Of a DNA stretch of 64,000 nt, positions 9,093 to 17,220 are shown one piece after another. Source of the stretch: PCC-6802 sp943367755 (GTDB taxonomy: Bacteria; Cyanobacteriota; Cyanobacteriia; Pseudanabaenales; Pseudanabaenaceae); contig CALRKB020000022.1 of NCBI GenBank assembly GCA_943367755.1, positions 1-64,000 on the forward strand, given 5' to 3'. The position numbers and the translations under genes were made by a program. The first letter of the stretch is position 1. Each line of letters starts with the position of its first letter. The notes under the pieces are model-generated. The model was not told the origin of the DNA. It did no database searches and saw nothing but the letters and a program-made list of their open reading frames with translations.

Positions 9093-10823
9093 ATGACCAA
9101 AATTCTTGTTGTTGAAGATATGGACTCACTTCGTGAGGAGATTATCGAAACTCTTACCTATGAGGGCTTTGAAGTTATAGGTGCAGAGAATGGTGCTGTG
9201 GGCGTTGAATTAGCTTTAAAGTATCTGCCCAGTTTAATTATCTGCGATGTAATGATGCCCGAACTAAATGGCTACGAAACTCTCACTACCTTGAGGCGAG
9301 AGCCATCCACTGCGACTATTCCATTTATTTTTCTCACAGCTAAAGCCGATAAGGTAGATATGCGTCAAGGCATGCAGCTTGGCGCGGATGATTATTTAAC
9401 CAAACCATTCACCATAGAAGAGCTAATCGGTGCGATCTCCGCACGTTTAACAAAACAAGCAATCTTGCAAAAACACTTTGACCAGGAGATCCAACAAGCC
9501 GAATCCCGGATGGAGTATTTTGCGAGACATGATGAATTAACGAATCTACCCAATCGGGTGCTGTTTCATGACTCCCTCCAGCAAGCAGTTGCGCATGCCA
9601 GACGACAAAGACAAACCCTAGCTTTGATTTTTCTGGACATCGATCAGTTTCATCTGATCAACAATACATTAGGTCATGATATTGGCGATATGCTGCTCAA
9701 GGCTTTGGCCGAACGCCTCCAAGAGATGGTTCCTAGCCGCGATATGGTAGCAAGATTGAGGGGTGATGTATTTGCGATTATTTTGGTTGATGTGGCGGAG
9801 ATGGAGCTGAAAAATATCGCTCAAAATATTGTCCACAACCTGTCTCTTCCCTATAAAATTTATGGCCACGAAGTATTTATCACATGTAGCCTCGGTATTA
9901 CGATCTATCCCACCGATCATCTAGAAGTGGACGGGCTGATTAAAAATGCGGACACGGCGATGTATTATGCCAAGGAAACGGGAAGAAATGACTACAAATT
10001 TTATAAATCGGAATTAAACGACAGATCTGCCGAATTTATGGCTCTGGAGAATAGTCTGCGTCGTGGACTAGAACGTCAGGAGTTCCGTTTGTTTTATCAA
10101 CCCCAGGTTGACTTGTCCACAGGTAAGATTGTCGGAGCTGAGGTTCTTGTGCGATGGCAGCACCCAGAATTAGGGATAATTGCTCCCAGCAAGTTTATGC
10201 GCATTGCTGAAAACACGGGCTTAATTTTACGCTTAAGTGAGTGGGTTATACATACTGCCTGCGCCCAATACGCAGCATGGCAGGAGGCAGGGGTAAAGCT
10301 CAACCGTATATCGATCAATCTCTCAGGTCAGCATCTGCGACAAGATAGTTTGATCGAAATATTAAAAACAATGCTCAGCGATTATGGATTGCAACATCAC
10401 AATTTGGAGCTGGATATTTCGGAAAGCAATATCACAAATAATGTAGATGCGATGTTACCATTACTGTCTGAGTTACGGCATATGGGTATACGCATTGCAA
10501 TTGATGACTTTGGTACGGGATTCTCATCCTTGAGTTATCTCAAGAGTTTCCCTGTGGATACAATCAAAATCGATCGGTGCTTCGTGCAGGATGTGACGAG
10601 CGATCGCCATGACGCTGCCATCACACTTGCGATTATCGATTTGGCTCATAGCCTCTCTCTCAACGTCATCGCGGAAGGTGTAGAGACGCAAGCACAGCTA
10701 GATTTCCTCACACAAAATCATTGCGATCAAATACAGGGTTATATTTTTAGTTCTGCCATACCCGCAGAGCAGTTTGAGCGGATGTTGATTGAAGGTAAAT
10801 CTTTCGTCGGGATTGGGAAATAG
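9093..10823 (+). CDS. Response regulator with degenerate GGDEF and EAL domains
   Basis: A 576-aa cyclic-di-GMP signalling protein. Residues 1-120 are a receiver domain with phospho-acceptor Asp52 (IICDVMMPE) and the Lys of LTKPF. About 150-310 is a GGDEF domain whose active-site loop reads RGDVF (223-227), so diguanylate cyclase activity is probably lost. About 325-570 is an EAL domain with EVL (350-352) in place of EAL, an accepted functional variant, plus DDFGTGFSSLSYLKSFPVDT and IKID intact; it is therefore likely a phosphodiesterase. It follows the light-sensor-like kinase by 32 bp and precedes menD by 9 bp. The pair probably lowers cyclic-di-GMP in response to the kinase signal; that link is inference. 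Confidence 0.92.
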   Translation: MTKILVVEDMDSLREEIIETLTYEGFEVIGAENGAVGVELALKYLPSLIICDVMMPELNGYETLTTLRREPSTATIPFIFLTAKADKVDMRQGMQLGADDYLTKPFTIEELIGAISARLTKQAILQKHFDQEIQQAESRMEYFARHDELTNLPNRVLFHDSLQQAVAHARRQRQTLALIFLDIDQFHLINNTLGHDIGDMLLKALAERLQEMVPSRDMVARLRGDVFAIILVDVAEMELKNIAQNIVHNLSLPYKIYGHEVFITCSLGITIYPTDHLEVDGLIKNADTAMYYAKETGRNDYKFYKSELNDRSAEFMALENSLRRGLERQEFRLFYQPQVDLSTGKIVGAEVLVRWQHPELGIIAPSKFMRIAENTGLILRLSEWVIHTACAQYAAWQEAGVKLNRISINLSGQHLRQDSLIEILKTMLSDYGLQHHNLELDISESNITNNVDAMLPLLSELRHMGIRIAIDDFGTGFSSLSYLKSFPVDTIKIDRCFVQDVTSDRHDAAITLAIIDLAHSLSLNVIAEGVETQAQLDFLTQNHCDQIQGYIFSSAIPAEQFERMLIEGKSFVGIGK

Positions 10824-10832
10824 GCAAAATTA

Positions 10833-12626
10833 ATGAATGCATGCAATCGCAATATGTTGTGGGCATCAATTGTAGCGGAGGAGCTACATCGGTCTGGGGT
10901 GCGCACAGTTTGTGCTTCGCCTGGTTCGCGTTCGACACCTCTGATCGCTGCCTTTGCCGCTTACCCCGAACTAGAAGTGCTAGTACATATTGATGAACGC
11001 TCTGGCAGTTTTTTTGCGCTTGGTCATGCAAAGAAGCAATCTGCTCCTGTTGCTTTGCTGTGTACTTCTGGCACGGCGGCAGCTAATTATTACCCCGCTG
11101 TGATCGAGGCATTTTACAGTGGCATTCCACTGGTGATCCTGACCGCCGATCGCCCACCGGAACTAAGAGATTGCGGTGCCGGACAAACCATCGATCAAAT
11201 CAAGTTGTATAGTGATCGCGTGCGCTACTTTTTTGAGGTTGGTACACCTGTGGTATCGGAGTTTCAGCTTAGACATTTGCGATCGCTAGTTAGTCATGCT
11301 GTGGCTGTGGCTACTGGGGTTGCTGAAACACCCGCAGGCCCAGTACATCTCAATTTTGCCTTTGCCGATCCACTGACACCAGTTCATGTGCCTAATGATA
11401 TCCCAGAGGATTTAGCTGTTGCCAGTCCACTCGCTTGGTATGGTAGAGGTTCAGGTGCTTATAGCCGTGCAATCGCCGGGAAGAGAATTCTCAGCACGGA
11501 GGCGATCGCTACAATTGCTAACCAAATTATTAGTTGTCCCAAGGGAGCGATCGCGATCGGCGTATACGATGCTCCTGTGGGCTTCGCCACGGCAGTGCAA
11601 AGATTGGCGGAAGTTACAGGCTATCCACTCTTAGCAGAAGCAACAGGACTCGATCGCTCAGGTGCTATTGGTAAGGCAATCGGTAGATATGACAGTTTCC
11701 TGCGCTCAGCATCATTTGCGAGTAGCAATACTCCAGAACTGGTGCTGCGTTTTGGGGCAATGCCAACATCCAAACACTATCAACTCTGGTTGGAACATCA
11801 CATCCAATGTCAGCAATTTGCGATCGGCAATGGCAGTAATAGCGATCCAACCCACGGACTCACACAGTTGATTAATGCTGATGTCACAGCTTTTTGCGAA
11901 CAGCTAGCCGATTATCTTGATTTACACACGTTACCGGGTTGGCAGGATAAACAGTGGCGATCGCAATTCGAGCAGGCAGAAGCGATCGCCAGTGAGATGA
12001 TCGATCGATTCTTGGCATCGACAGATATTTTGTTTGAGGGCAAAGTATATGCGGAGCTAGCGAAATGGCTACCCAAAGATGTTTGGATTTATATCGCAAG
12101 CAGTACTCCCATTCGCGATCTTGACACCTTCTTTCAGCCACTGCAATACATCTCAGTATTGGCGAATCGTGGTGCTAATGGCATTGATGGCACGGTATCC
12201 AGCGCTTTGGGTGCCGCATGGCGGAGCGAGCAGCCCACGATCTTAGTGTGCGGCGATCTGGCCTTTTACCACGATCTCAACGGTCTGATGGCAGTCAAGC
12301 AATATAACATCAATTTGACGATTATCCTGGTCAACAACAATGGTGGCGGCATTTTTGAACTACTTCCCATTTCTAATTTCGAGCCACCATTCGAGCAGTT
12401 TTTTGGCACTCCACACGGATTAGATTTTGCACCAATTGTGACTGCCTACGGTTGCGGTTACGAGCAAATTCAAGATTGGGCTCACTTCCAAAGTGCAGTT
12501 TTAGAGTCTCTGAGCCAGCCAGGTACACAGGTATTGGAGATCAAGAGCGATCGCAAGCGGGATAAGCAATTGCGCCAAAATCTATGGCAAAGCATTGCTA
12601 CAACAGTCGATTGGCACTTTTCTTGA
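10833..12626 (+). CDS. menD: 2-succinyl-5-enolpyruvyl-6-hydroxy-3-cyclohexene-1-carboxylate synthase
   Basis: A 597-aa thiamine-diphosphate enzyme that joins isochorismate and 2-oxoglutarate in phylloquinone (vitamin K1) synthesis, the photosystem I quinone in cyanobacteria. The N-terminal CASPGSRSTPLIAAF, HIDERSGSFFALGHAK, LLCTSGTAAANYYPAVIEAF and LTADRPPELRDCGAGQTIDQ are MenD signatures. The C-terminal ThDP-binding part shows NRGANGIDGTVSSALG, CGDLAFYHDLNGL and NNNGGGIFELLP. The length is normal. It begins 9 bp after the response regulator and may be co-transcribed with it. A large inverted repeat follows the stop. Confidence 0.96.
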   Translation: MNACNRNMLWASIVAEELHRSGVRTVCASPGSRSTPLIAAFAAYPELEVLVHIDERSGSFFALGHAKKQSAPVALLCTSGTAAANYYPAVIEAFYSGIPLVILTADRPPELRDCGAGQTIDQIKLYSDRVRYFFEVGTPVVSEFQLRHLRSLVSHAVAVATGVAETPAGPVHLNFAFADPLTPVHVPNDIPEDLAVASPLAWYGRGSGAYSRAIAGKRILSTEAIATIANQIISCPKGAIAIGVYDAPVGFATAVQRLAEVTGYPLLAEATGLDRSGAIGKAIGRYDSFLRSASFASSNTPELVLRFGAMPTSKHYQLWLEHHIQCQQFAIGNGSNSDPTHGLTQLINADVTAFCEQLADYLDLHTLPGWQDKQWRSQFEQAEAIASEMIDRFLASTDILFEGKVYAELAKWLPKDVWIYIASSTPIRDLDTFFQPLQYISVLANRGANGIDGTVSSALGAAWRSEQPTILVCGDLAFYHDLNGLMAVKQYNINLTIILVNNNGGGIFELLPISNFEPPFEQFFGTPHGLDFAPIVTAYGCGYEQIQDWAHFQSAVLESLSQPGTQVLEIKSDRKRDKQLRQNLWQSIATTVDWHFS

Positions 12627-12633
12627 TGTTGCC

Positions 12634-12688
12634 GTTAGTAGCCTGAAATGAGATGTAACGGCGATGTCTACATCTCATGGGTACTAAC
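12634..12688. terminator. Composite inverted repeat between convergent menD and pentapeptide gene
   Basis: An inner perfect 10-bp stem (12648-12657 with 12669-12678) is enclosed by an outer 7-bp stem (12634-12640 with 12682-12688). The structure sits between two convergent genes and covers the stop codon of the minus-strand one, so it is probably a bidirectional terminator. It lacks a clear T run. Confidence 0.6.
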
Positions 12689-13652
12689 TACTGCGAGCAA
12701 AACACTTTCTCATGCGCGCACGCATCCAGCTTACTTGAGATAGTTTTGCACCTGAGAAATCTGTACTGCTCATCACCGCGTAGTCAAACTTGGCACCTGT
12801 CAAGTTAGCATCTTGAAATGAGGTGCCAACTGCTTCTCTCACTTCCTCTACGGCTTTAATGCCAAGCTTGAGGCCAATCGCGATCGCCGTAACCGCAAAC
12901 AGAAGATAGGCTAATTCTATAAACAAGTTATCGTCTACAAAGGAGCGATGGGCGATCGCAATTGCTAGAGCAGCCACGACTAAACAGTTGCCTGCTGCTG
13001 CTGCTACCACCATAAATTGACCCGAAGCATCTGGCCTGTAAAAGTCGCGATCGCTATCCACAACAATGAAGGCGACGATGCCACCAAATGTAATGCCCAC
13101 AGTAAATACAAACGGCGAAGTTAAAGTTATCGCCAGGTTGCCAGCGAATCCACAAACAGTTGCCACCATAAAACTAAAGGCGATCGCACCGATAAATATA
13201 GCGATCAGAGTGCGGTTGCGGTTGAGAATAATGGCTAGGCTAAATCCTAGGGCGATCGCTACTGAAAATTCCCAGGAGCCGCTGAAATTTACTACTGCTG
13301 ATAGCAAAGTGCAAAATATTAAACTAAAGGCAAATGGTGATACCAACGCCGCTAATACGGAGGTTGCAATAGGAATGGCTACTGCCATAACAAAGCTCCC
13401 AGTGAGAGCAAAAGCCAGAGCATCTGCATAGGCAACAGCAAATCCAACGGTGCAGATCGCCAGAGTTAAAATTTGTGTATGGCTCAGCCCTGCCCGAATA
13501 TGCCTAAAGTTAGCACCGATTAAATTAGCGTTACTAAAGTCACATCCCCGGATATCCGCACCACTAAAATCAGCATCCCTCAAATATTGTTGTCTGAAGG
13601 AGCAATTGCGTAGATCCTGATTAGCAAAGCTGAGTTGGCTAGATGAGGACAT
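12684..13652 (-). CDS. Pentapeptide-repeat membrane protein
   Basis: A 322-aa protein with three parts. The N-terminus (about 8-52) is made of pentapeptide repeats of A(D/N)LxX type (YLRDADFSGADIRGCDFSNA, then NLIGANF). A central hydrophobic region of about 60-260 has roughly six to seven membrane segments. The C-terminus (about 275-310) returns to pentapeptide repeats (FQDANLTGAKFDYAVMSSTD). The same plan, repeats-membrane block-repeats, is seen in the larger protein at 20687-22849, so the two are probably paralogues. Function is unknown; pentapeptide quadrilateral helices are usually protein-binding surfaces. Confidence 0.85.
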   Translation of the reverse strand: MSSSSQLSFANQDLRNCSFRQQYLRDADFSGADIRGCDFSNANLIGANFRHIRAGLSHTQILTLAICTVGFAVAYADALAFALTGSFVMAVAIPIATSVLAALVSPFAFSLIFCTLLSAVVNFSGSWEFSVAIALGFSLAIILNRNRTLIAIFIGAIAFSFMVATVCGFAGNLAITLTSPFVFTVGITFGGIVAFIVVDSDRDFYRPDASGQFMVVAAAAGNCLVVAALAIAIAHRSFVDDNLFIELAYLLFAVTAIAIGLKLGIKAVEEVREAVGTSFQDANLTGAKFDYAVMSSTDFSGAKLSQVSWMRARMRKCFARSS

Positions 13653-13924
13653 GTGCCTAAATTTAGTTAGAAGGGGGGATTGGTTTGACGAATACTTAAT
13701 AGGTCAAGCTAGGTCAATCAATATTTATCATAAATCAATAACGAAAATATAATTTTAGTACACAATTCGATTTCACCATCTAAACCTTTGCTACTATGCG
13801 ATCGCACTGCGGATAAAATGGCGATATAGTTGATAACGTCTCTAAGACGTTATTAGACTTACAAGCGCTTTTCAAAAGATTATGGTAAGGACGTATAGTA
13901 CTGAGATAAAAGGAGTCATGACCT

Positions 13925-14503
13925 ATGACAATCTCCAGTCAACCAAAGATAAAAGCTCTTTCTCTAGAAGAGTTTTTGGAGATTCCAGAAACAAAACCTG
14001 CTAGCGAATATATCAATGGACATATCCATCAAAAAAGTATGCCACAAGGTAAACACAGCATCTTGCAAGGACGGTTTGCAACCATAATCAATCAACGTGG
14101 CGAGCCTGAACATCTTGCTTTTGCATTTCCCGAACTGCGTTGTACATTTGCAGGTCGATCAATTGTGCCCGATATTTGCGTGTTTGAATGGGAGAATATT
14201 CCACTTGATGCTGATGGCGAAATTTGCAATAAGATCGAACTCGCCCCCGATTGGATAATCGAAATCCTTTCGCCAGAGCAGTCATCAATTCTTGTGATTG
14301 ACAAAATCAGTTTTGCCCTAAAACATGGAACAAAGCTAGGCTGGTTGATTGCACCAGAAGAGAGAACAATTTTAACATTTTGTGATGATCGCTTTAATAG
14401 TCATAAAGGAGATGATATTTTGCCTGTCTTGGATGTTTTTCGTGATTGGCAGCTATCTGCATCTGACTTGTTTAGCCTATTGACCTTTACCTCCAAAAAA
14501 TGA
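13925..14503 (+). CDS. Uma2 family (DUF820) putative restriction endonuclease-like protein
   Basis: A 192-aa member of the Uma2 family with the nuclease-like core. LSLEEFLEIPETKPASEYING is the N-terminal signature, with the Glu of ASEYINGHI. VPDICVFEW and APDWIIEILSPEQSS supply the Asp and Glu positions, and KISFALKHGTKLGWLI is the last conserved helix-strand. It belongs to a different subgroup from the copy at 68-679. AAAGGAG lies 10-16 bases upstream of the ATG. The gene stands alone, with gaps of 272 and 374 bp around it. Family members are common, often in multiple copies, and no function is established. Confidence 0.87.
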   Translation: MTISSQPKIKALSLEEFLEIPETKPASEYINGHIHQKSMPQGKHSILQGRFATIINQRGEPEHLAFAFPELRCTFAGRSIVPDICVFEWENIPLDADGEICNKIELAPDWIIEILSPEQSSILVIDKISFALKHGTKLGWLIAPEERTILTFCDDRFNSHKGDDILPVLDVFRDWQLSASDLFSLLTFTSKK

Positions 14504-14877
14504 AAACTTGTATAGCTCTCAACCTCATAGTGATCGCGCCAATCCACTATATGAAAATAGCCAGCGATATATAGACATCTAGGCTTTCTCCTGTTTTGAT
14601 TTGGGTGCAACTTTTCCTGTGCGATCAGGTTCTGCATGATATCTCCAGACATACATCACTACCGCTTGGACGAATCGAAATGCAAAGCGCTAGTCAGGTA
14701 ATGCCAGACTCGAACCAAATTAGCCTATCCTAGACAAATATATAGACAAAGACATAGCACCTTAAATCAGTATGATGGCACTAAAAGTATATTAACTAGC
14801 CCAAACTTAAAGCTATTTCATACTTTTGCGGCATATGAGTGCTTAATTTAACTAACTAAAGATCGCTTAATCAGTTT
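14504..14877. other. Intergenic region, no gene seen
   Basis: This 374-bp AT-rich stretch separates the Uma2 gene from cbiC. An open frame on the minus strand (14652-14401) runs mostly inside the Uma2 gene, has no family features and is taken as chance. No RNA gene, hairpin terminator or repeat stands out. The cbiC promoter presumably lies near its 3' end. Confidence 0.5.
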
Positions 14878-15501
14878 ATGGAATGGCATACAACCGACGC
14901 TCAGAACTTAGCAATTATCGATCGCGAGATCGGAGTACATACACTTTCTCCTGCTGAATACGAAATTGCCCGGCAAGTCATTTATGCCACCGCTGATTTT
15001 GACTACTTAAAGCTGATTAAGTTCGATCATAAGGCATTGAAAGCTGGAGCCGCTGCTCTAGCTGCGCGGACAACTATAGTTGTAGATGTACCTACACTTC
15101 AGGCCGGCATTTCACCCAAAGTACAGGCAACTTTTGCGAATCCGATCTACTGTGCTGTAGAAGCAATTACTCGCCCGAAAAAGAATACATCGCAGGCCAC
15201 CTGGGGAATTGAGACGTTAGCCCAACGCTATCCTGAAGCTATTTTTGCGATCGGAGAAGCGCAACCTGCCTTAAATACTCTTGTTAATCTGATCGAGATT
15301 GGAGAAATTAAGCCCGCTTTGGTGATTGCTACTGCACCTAAGTTTGTCGATATCGAGTTGGCCAAATCTAAGCTGCACAATTCAGGTATACCGAATATCT
15401 GCATTGAGGGTCGTAAAGGGAATGCAATTGTGGCTGCGGCAATTTTGAATGCCCTCATTGATATCTCCTGGCAAGCCTACGGTGCCCAGGGTGAACTGTA
15501 G
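14878..15501 (+). CDS. cbiC: Precorrin-8X / cobalt-precorrin-8 methylmutase
   Basis: A 207-aa cytosolic enzyme that moves a methyl group from C11 to C12 of precorrin-8, giving (hydrogeno- or cob-)hydrogenobyrinic acid in cobalamin synthesis. The characteristic blocks are visible: an N-terminal region with YEIARQVIYATADFDYLKLI, the segment FDHKALKAGAAAL, VDVPTLQAGI, FAIGEAQPALNTLVNLIE and the C-terminal GRKGNAIVAAAILNALI with its glycine-rich substrate loop. The length is normal for CbiC/CobH. It is not flanked by other cobalamin genes here, which is common in cyanobacteria, where these genes are scattered. Confidence 0.94.
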   Translation: MEWHTTDAQNLAIIDREIGVHTLSPAEYEIARQVIYATADFDYLKLIKFDHKALKAGAAALAARTTIVVDVPTLQAGISPKVQATFANPIYCAVEAITRPKKNTSQATWGIETLAQRYPEAIFAIGEAQPALNTLVNLIEIGEIKPALVIATAPKFVDIELAKSKLHNSGIPNICIEGRKGNAIVAAAILNALIDISWQAYGAQGEL

Positions 15502-15538
15502 CGCCCAAGATACGTCAGATCGAAGCCATATCAAATAG

Positions 15539-16849
15539 ATGAATATTTTTACTCAGCTGATCGTTATTGCCTTTTTAATTCTAATCAATGCTTTTTTTGC
15601 AGCGGCAGAAATAGCACTGGTTTCCGTTAGCGATATTCGGATTAAATCCTTGGCAGAACGAGGTAACCAACGCGCCCAACTAGTACAGCGGGTCACCAAA
15701 GATAGCACTAAGTTCCTTGCCACGATTCAAGTCGGTCTCACTCTAGCAAGTTTTTTCACCTCCGCTACTGCTGCATCTGAGTTGTCAGAGCCATTAGAAA
15801 GCGCGATCGCACCAGTTTTAGGCACTCTGGCTAAGCCCTGTGCGTTTATTGGAATTACGATCGCGATCGCGACAATCAGTCTAATTTTCGGCGAGCTCGT
15901 GCCAAAAAAATTGGCATTACGCCATGCTGAGGTAATCTCCCTGTTCTCAATTCAGCCAGTTTACTGGTTGGGCAAGATTGCTTCGCCATTCGTAAAATTT
16001 CTCAGCTTTACTACCAACTTTATTCTGGCGCTGACAGGTAATCCCGCCAATGAGGATGATGCCGCGATCAATGTCGAAGAAATTAAGGCGATGGTCGATG
16101 CCGCACGGATGGGTGGTACGGTTGGCGAGCAAGAACGACGCATCATCTACGGAGCCGTCGGGCTAAGTCACATTACCACGCGCGCGATCATGGTGCCGCG
16201 CGTGCAGATCCAGTACATTAAAGCCAGTACCTCATTAAACGAAGCATACCAACTGGTCTCCGACAACGCCCATACACGCTTGCCAGTTTGCCATGACGAC
16301 CTGGACAATATTCTCGGTATTCTGCATGTCAAAGATCTGATCCGCCCCATGTCAGAACTAATGGGCAAACAACCAACGATTGCTGAACTGATCCGTCCCG
16401 TGCACTATGTATCGGAAAGCTATCCCGCCACATCACTACTGCGGGAAATGCAGAAAACTCGCCTCCATATCGCGATCGTCCAAGATGAGTTCGGTGGTAC
16501 CGCTGGTCTGGTCACAATTGAGGATGTACTGGAAGAGATTGTGGGTGAAATTCGCGATGAATATGATGCGGAGGAAGAAAAGGAATTTCGTCGGATCGGC
16601 GATCACGAGGGTATATTTAAGATCCGTGCCAGCATTGCTACAGTTAATAACGAGTTAAACGCTCAACTCCCCCGCGATGAAGCCGCGACCCTAGCTGGTC
16701 TATTCCTCGAAGAGTTGCAACGTTCTCCTCAAGTCGGCGATCGCCTGGAAATTGATGGCATAGTGCTATTAGTCCTGGAGGATGGGCAGCGTGTGCGAGT
16801 GTCCTGGACTCCCAAAAACACACAACAAGAATCGGAATTACCATCTTAG
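15539..16849 (+). CDS. CNNM-type transporter / hemolysin-like protein with CBS pair and CorC domain
   Basis: A 436-aa membrane protein of the HlyC/CorC (CNNM, DUF21) family, some of whose members export Mg2+ or Co2+. Residues about 1-185 form the DUF21 membrane domain (IVIAFLILINAFFAAAEIAL at the start, then the polar motif IFGELVPKKLALRHAE). About 205-325 holds two CBS domains (IMVPRVQIQYI; LHIAIVQDEFGGTAGLVTIE). About 340-430 is the C-terminal CorC_HlyC domain. It lies 37 bp after cbiC and only 2 bp before the DUF3067 gene, so the three may be one transcript. The transported ion cannot be read from the sequence. Confidence 0.92.
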   Translation: MNIFTQLIVIAFLILINAFFAAAEIALVSVSDIRIKSLAERGNQRAQLVQRVTKDSTKFLATIQVGLTLASFFTSATAASELSEPLESAIAPVLGTLAKPCAFIGITIAIATISLIFGELVPKKLALRHAEVISLFSIQPVYWLGKIASPFVKFLSFTTNFILALTGNPANEDDAAINVEEIKAMVDAARMGGTVGEQERRIIYGAVGLSHITTRAIMVPRVQIQYIKASTSLNEAYQLVSDNAHTRLPVCHDDLDNILGILHVKDLIRPMSELMGKQPTIAELIRPVHYVSESYPATSLLREMQKTRLHIAIVQDEFGGTAGLVTIEDVLEEIVGEIRDEYDAEEEKEFRRIGDHEGIFKIRASIATVNNELNAQLPRDEAATLAGLFLEELQRSPQVGDRLEIDGIVLLVLEDGQRVRVSWTPKNTQQESELPS

Positions 16850-16851
16850 CT

Positions 16852-17163
16852 ATGACAGGTGAAGAACTACGTCAAATTATCCTGGCTAAGTGGGGTTATT
16901 CCTACGATGTACAATTGCGACGTATTGAAGGCCGTATCCTGGCACAAATTATGTGGCGGTATCAAGAACAGGTCTCCTTCCCCCTGAGTGAGGCTGATTA
17001 CCTCCAGCACCTTGACCATGTGGCGGCCTACTTAAATGACTGGGGGGTTGTGGAGCAAGTGCAAGATTTTATTCAGGCGACAAAGGCACGGCCACGCTTG
17101 GGTAAAGTAGTTTCTATTCCCCTGCAGCTAGGAGAGCGATCGCTAGAATGGCTAGTTGACTAG
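16852..17163 (+). CDS. DUF3067 family protein
   Basis: A 103-aa soluble protein of DUF3067, a family limited to cyanobacteria and plastid-bearing eukaryotes. The pattern MTGEELRQIILAKWGYSYDV, IMWRYQEQVSFPLSE and the C-terminal RPRLGKVVSIPLQLG is typical and covers the whole protein. It starts 2 bp after the stop of the CNNM gene, suggesting translational coupling. The family has no firmly established role that I can cite. Confidence 0.9.
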   Translation: MTGEELRQIILAKWGYSYDVQLRRIEGRILAQIMWRYQEQVSFPLSEADYLQHLDHVAAYLNDWGVVEQVQDFIQATKARPRLGKVVSIPLQLGERSLEWLVD

Positions 17164-17220
17164 CTACTTAGCTATAAAACTCTAGTCAAGAAGATGTGCA
17201 TGTATTATGTTACTTAGGGC

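Noticed and set aside
14401..14652. Minus-strand ORF of 83 codons after the Uma2 gene
   Set aside because: Most of it lies inside the Uma2 coding region in another frame, without family features or a ribosome site.
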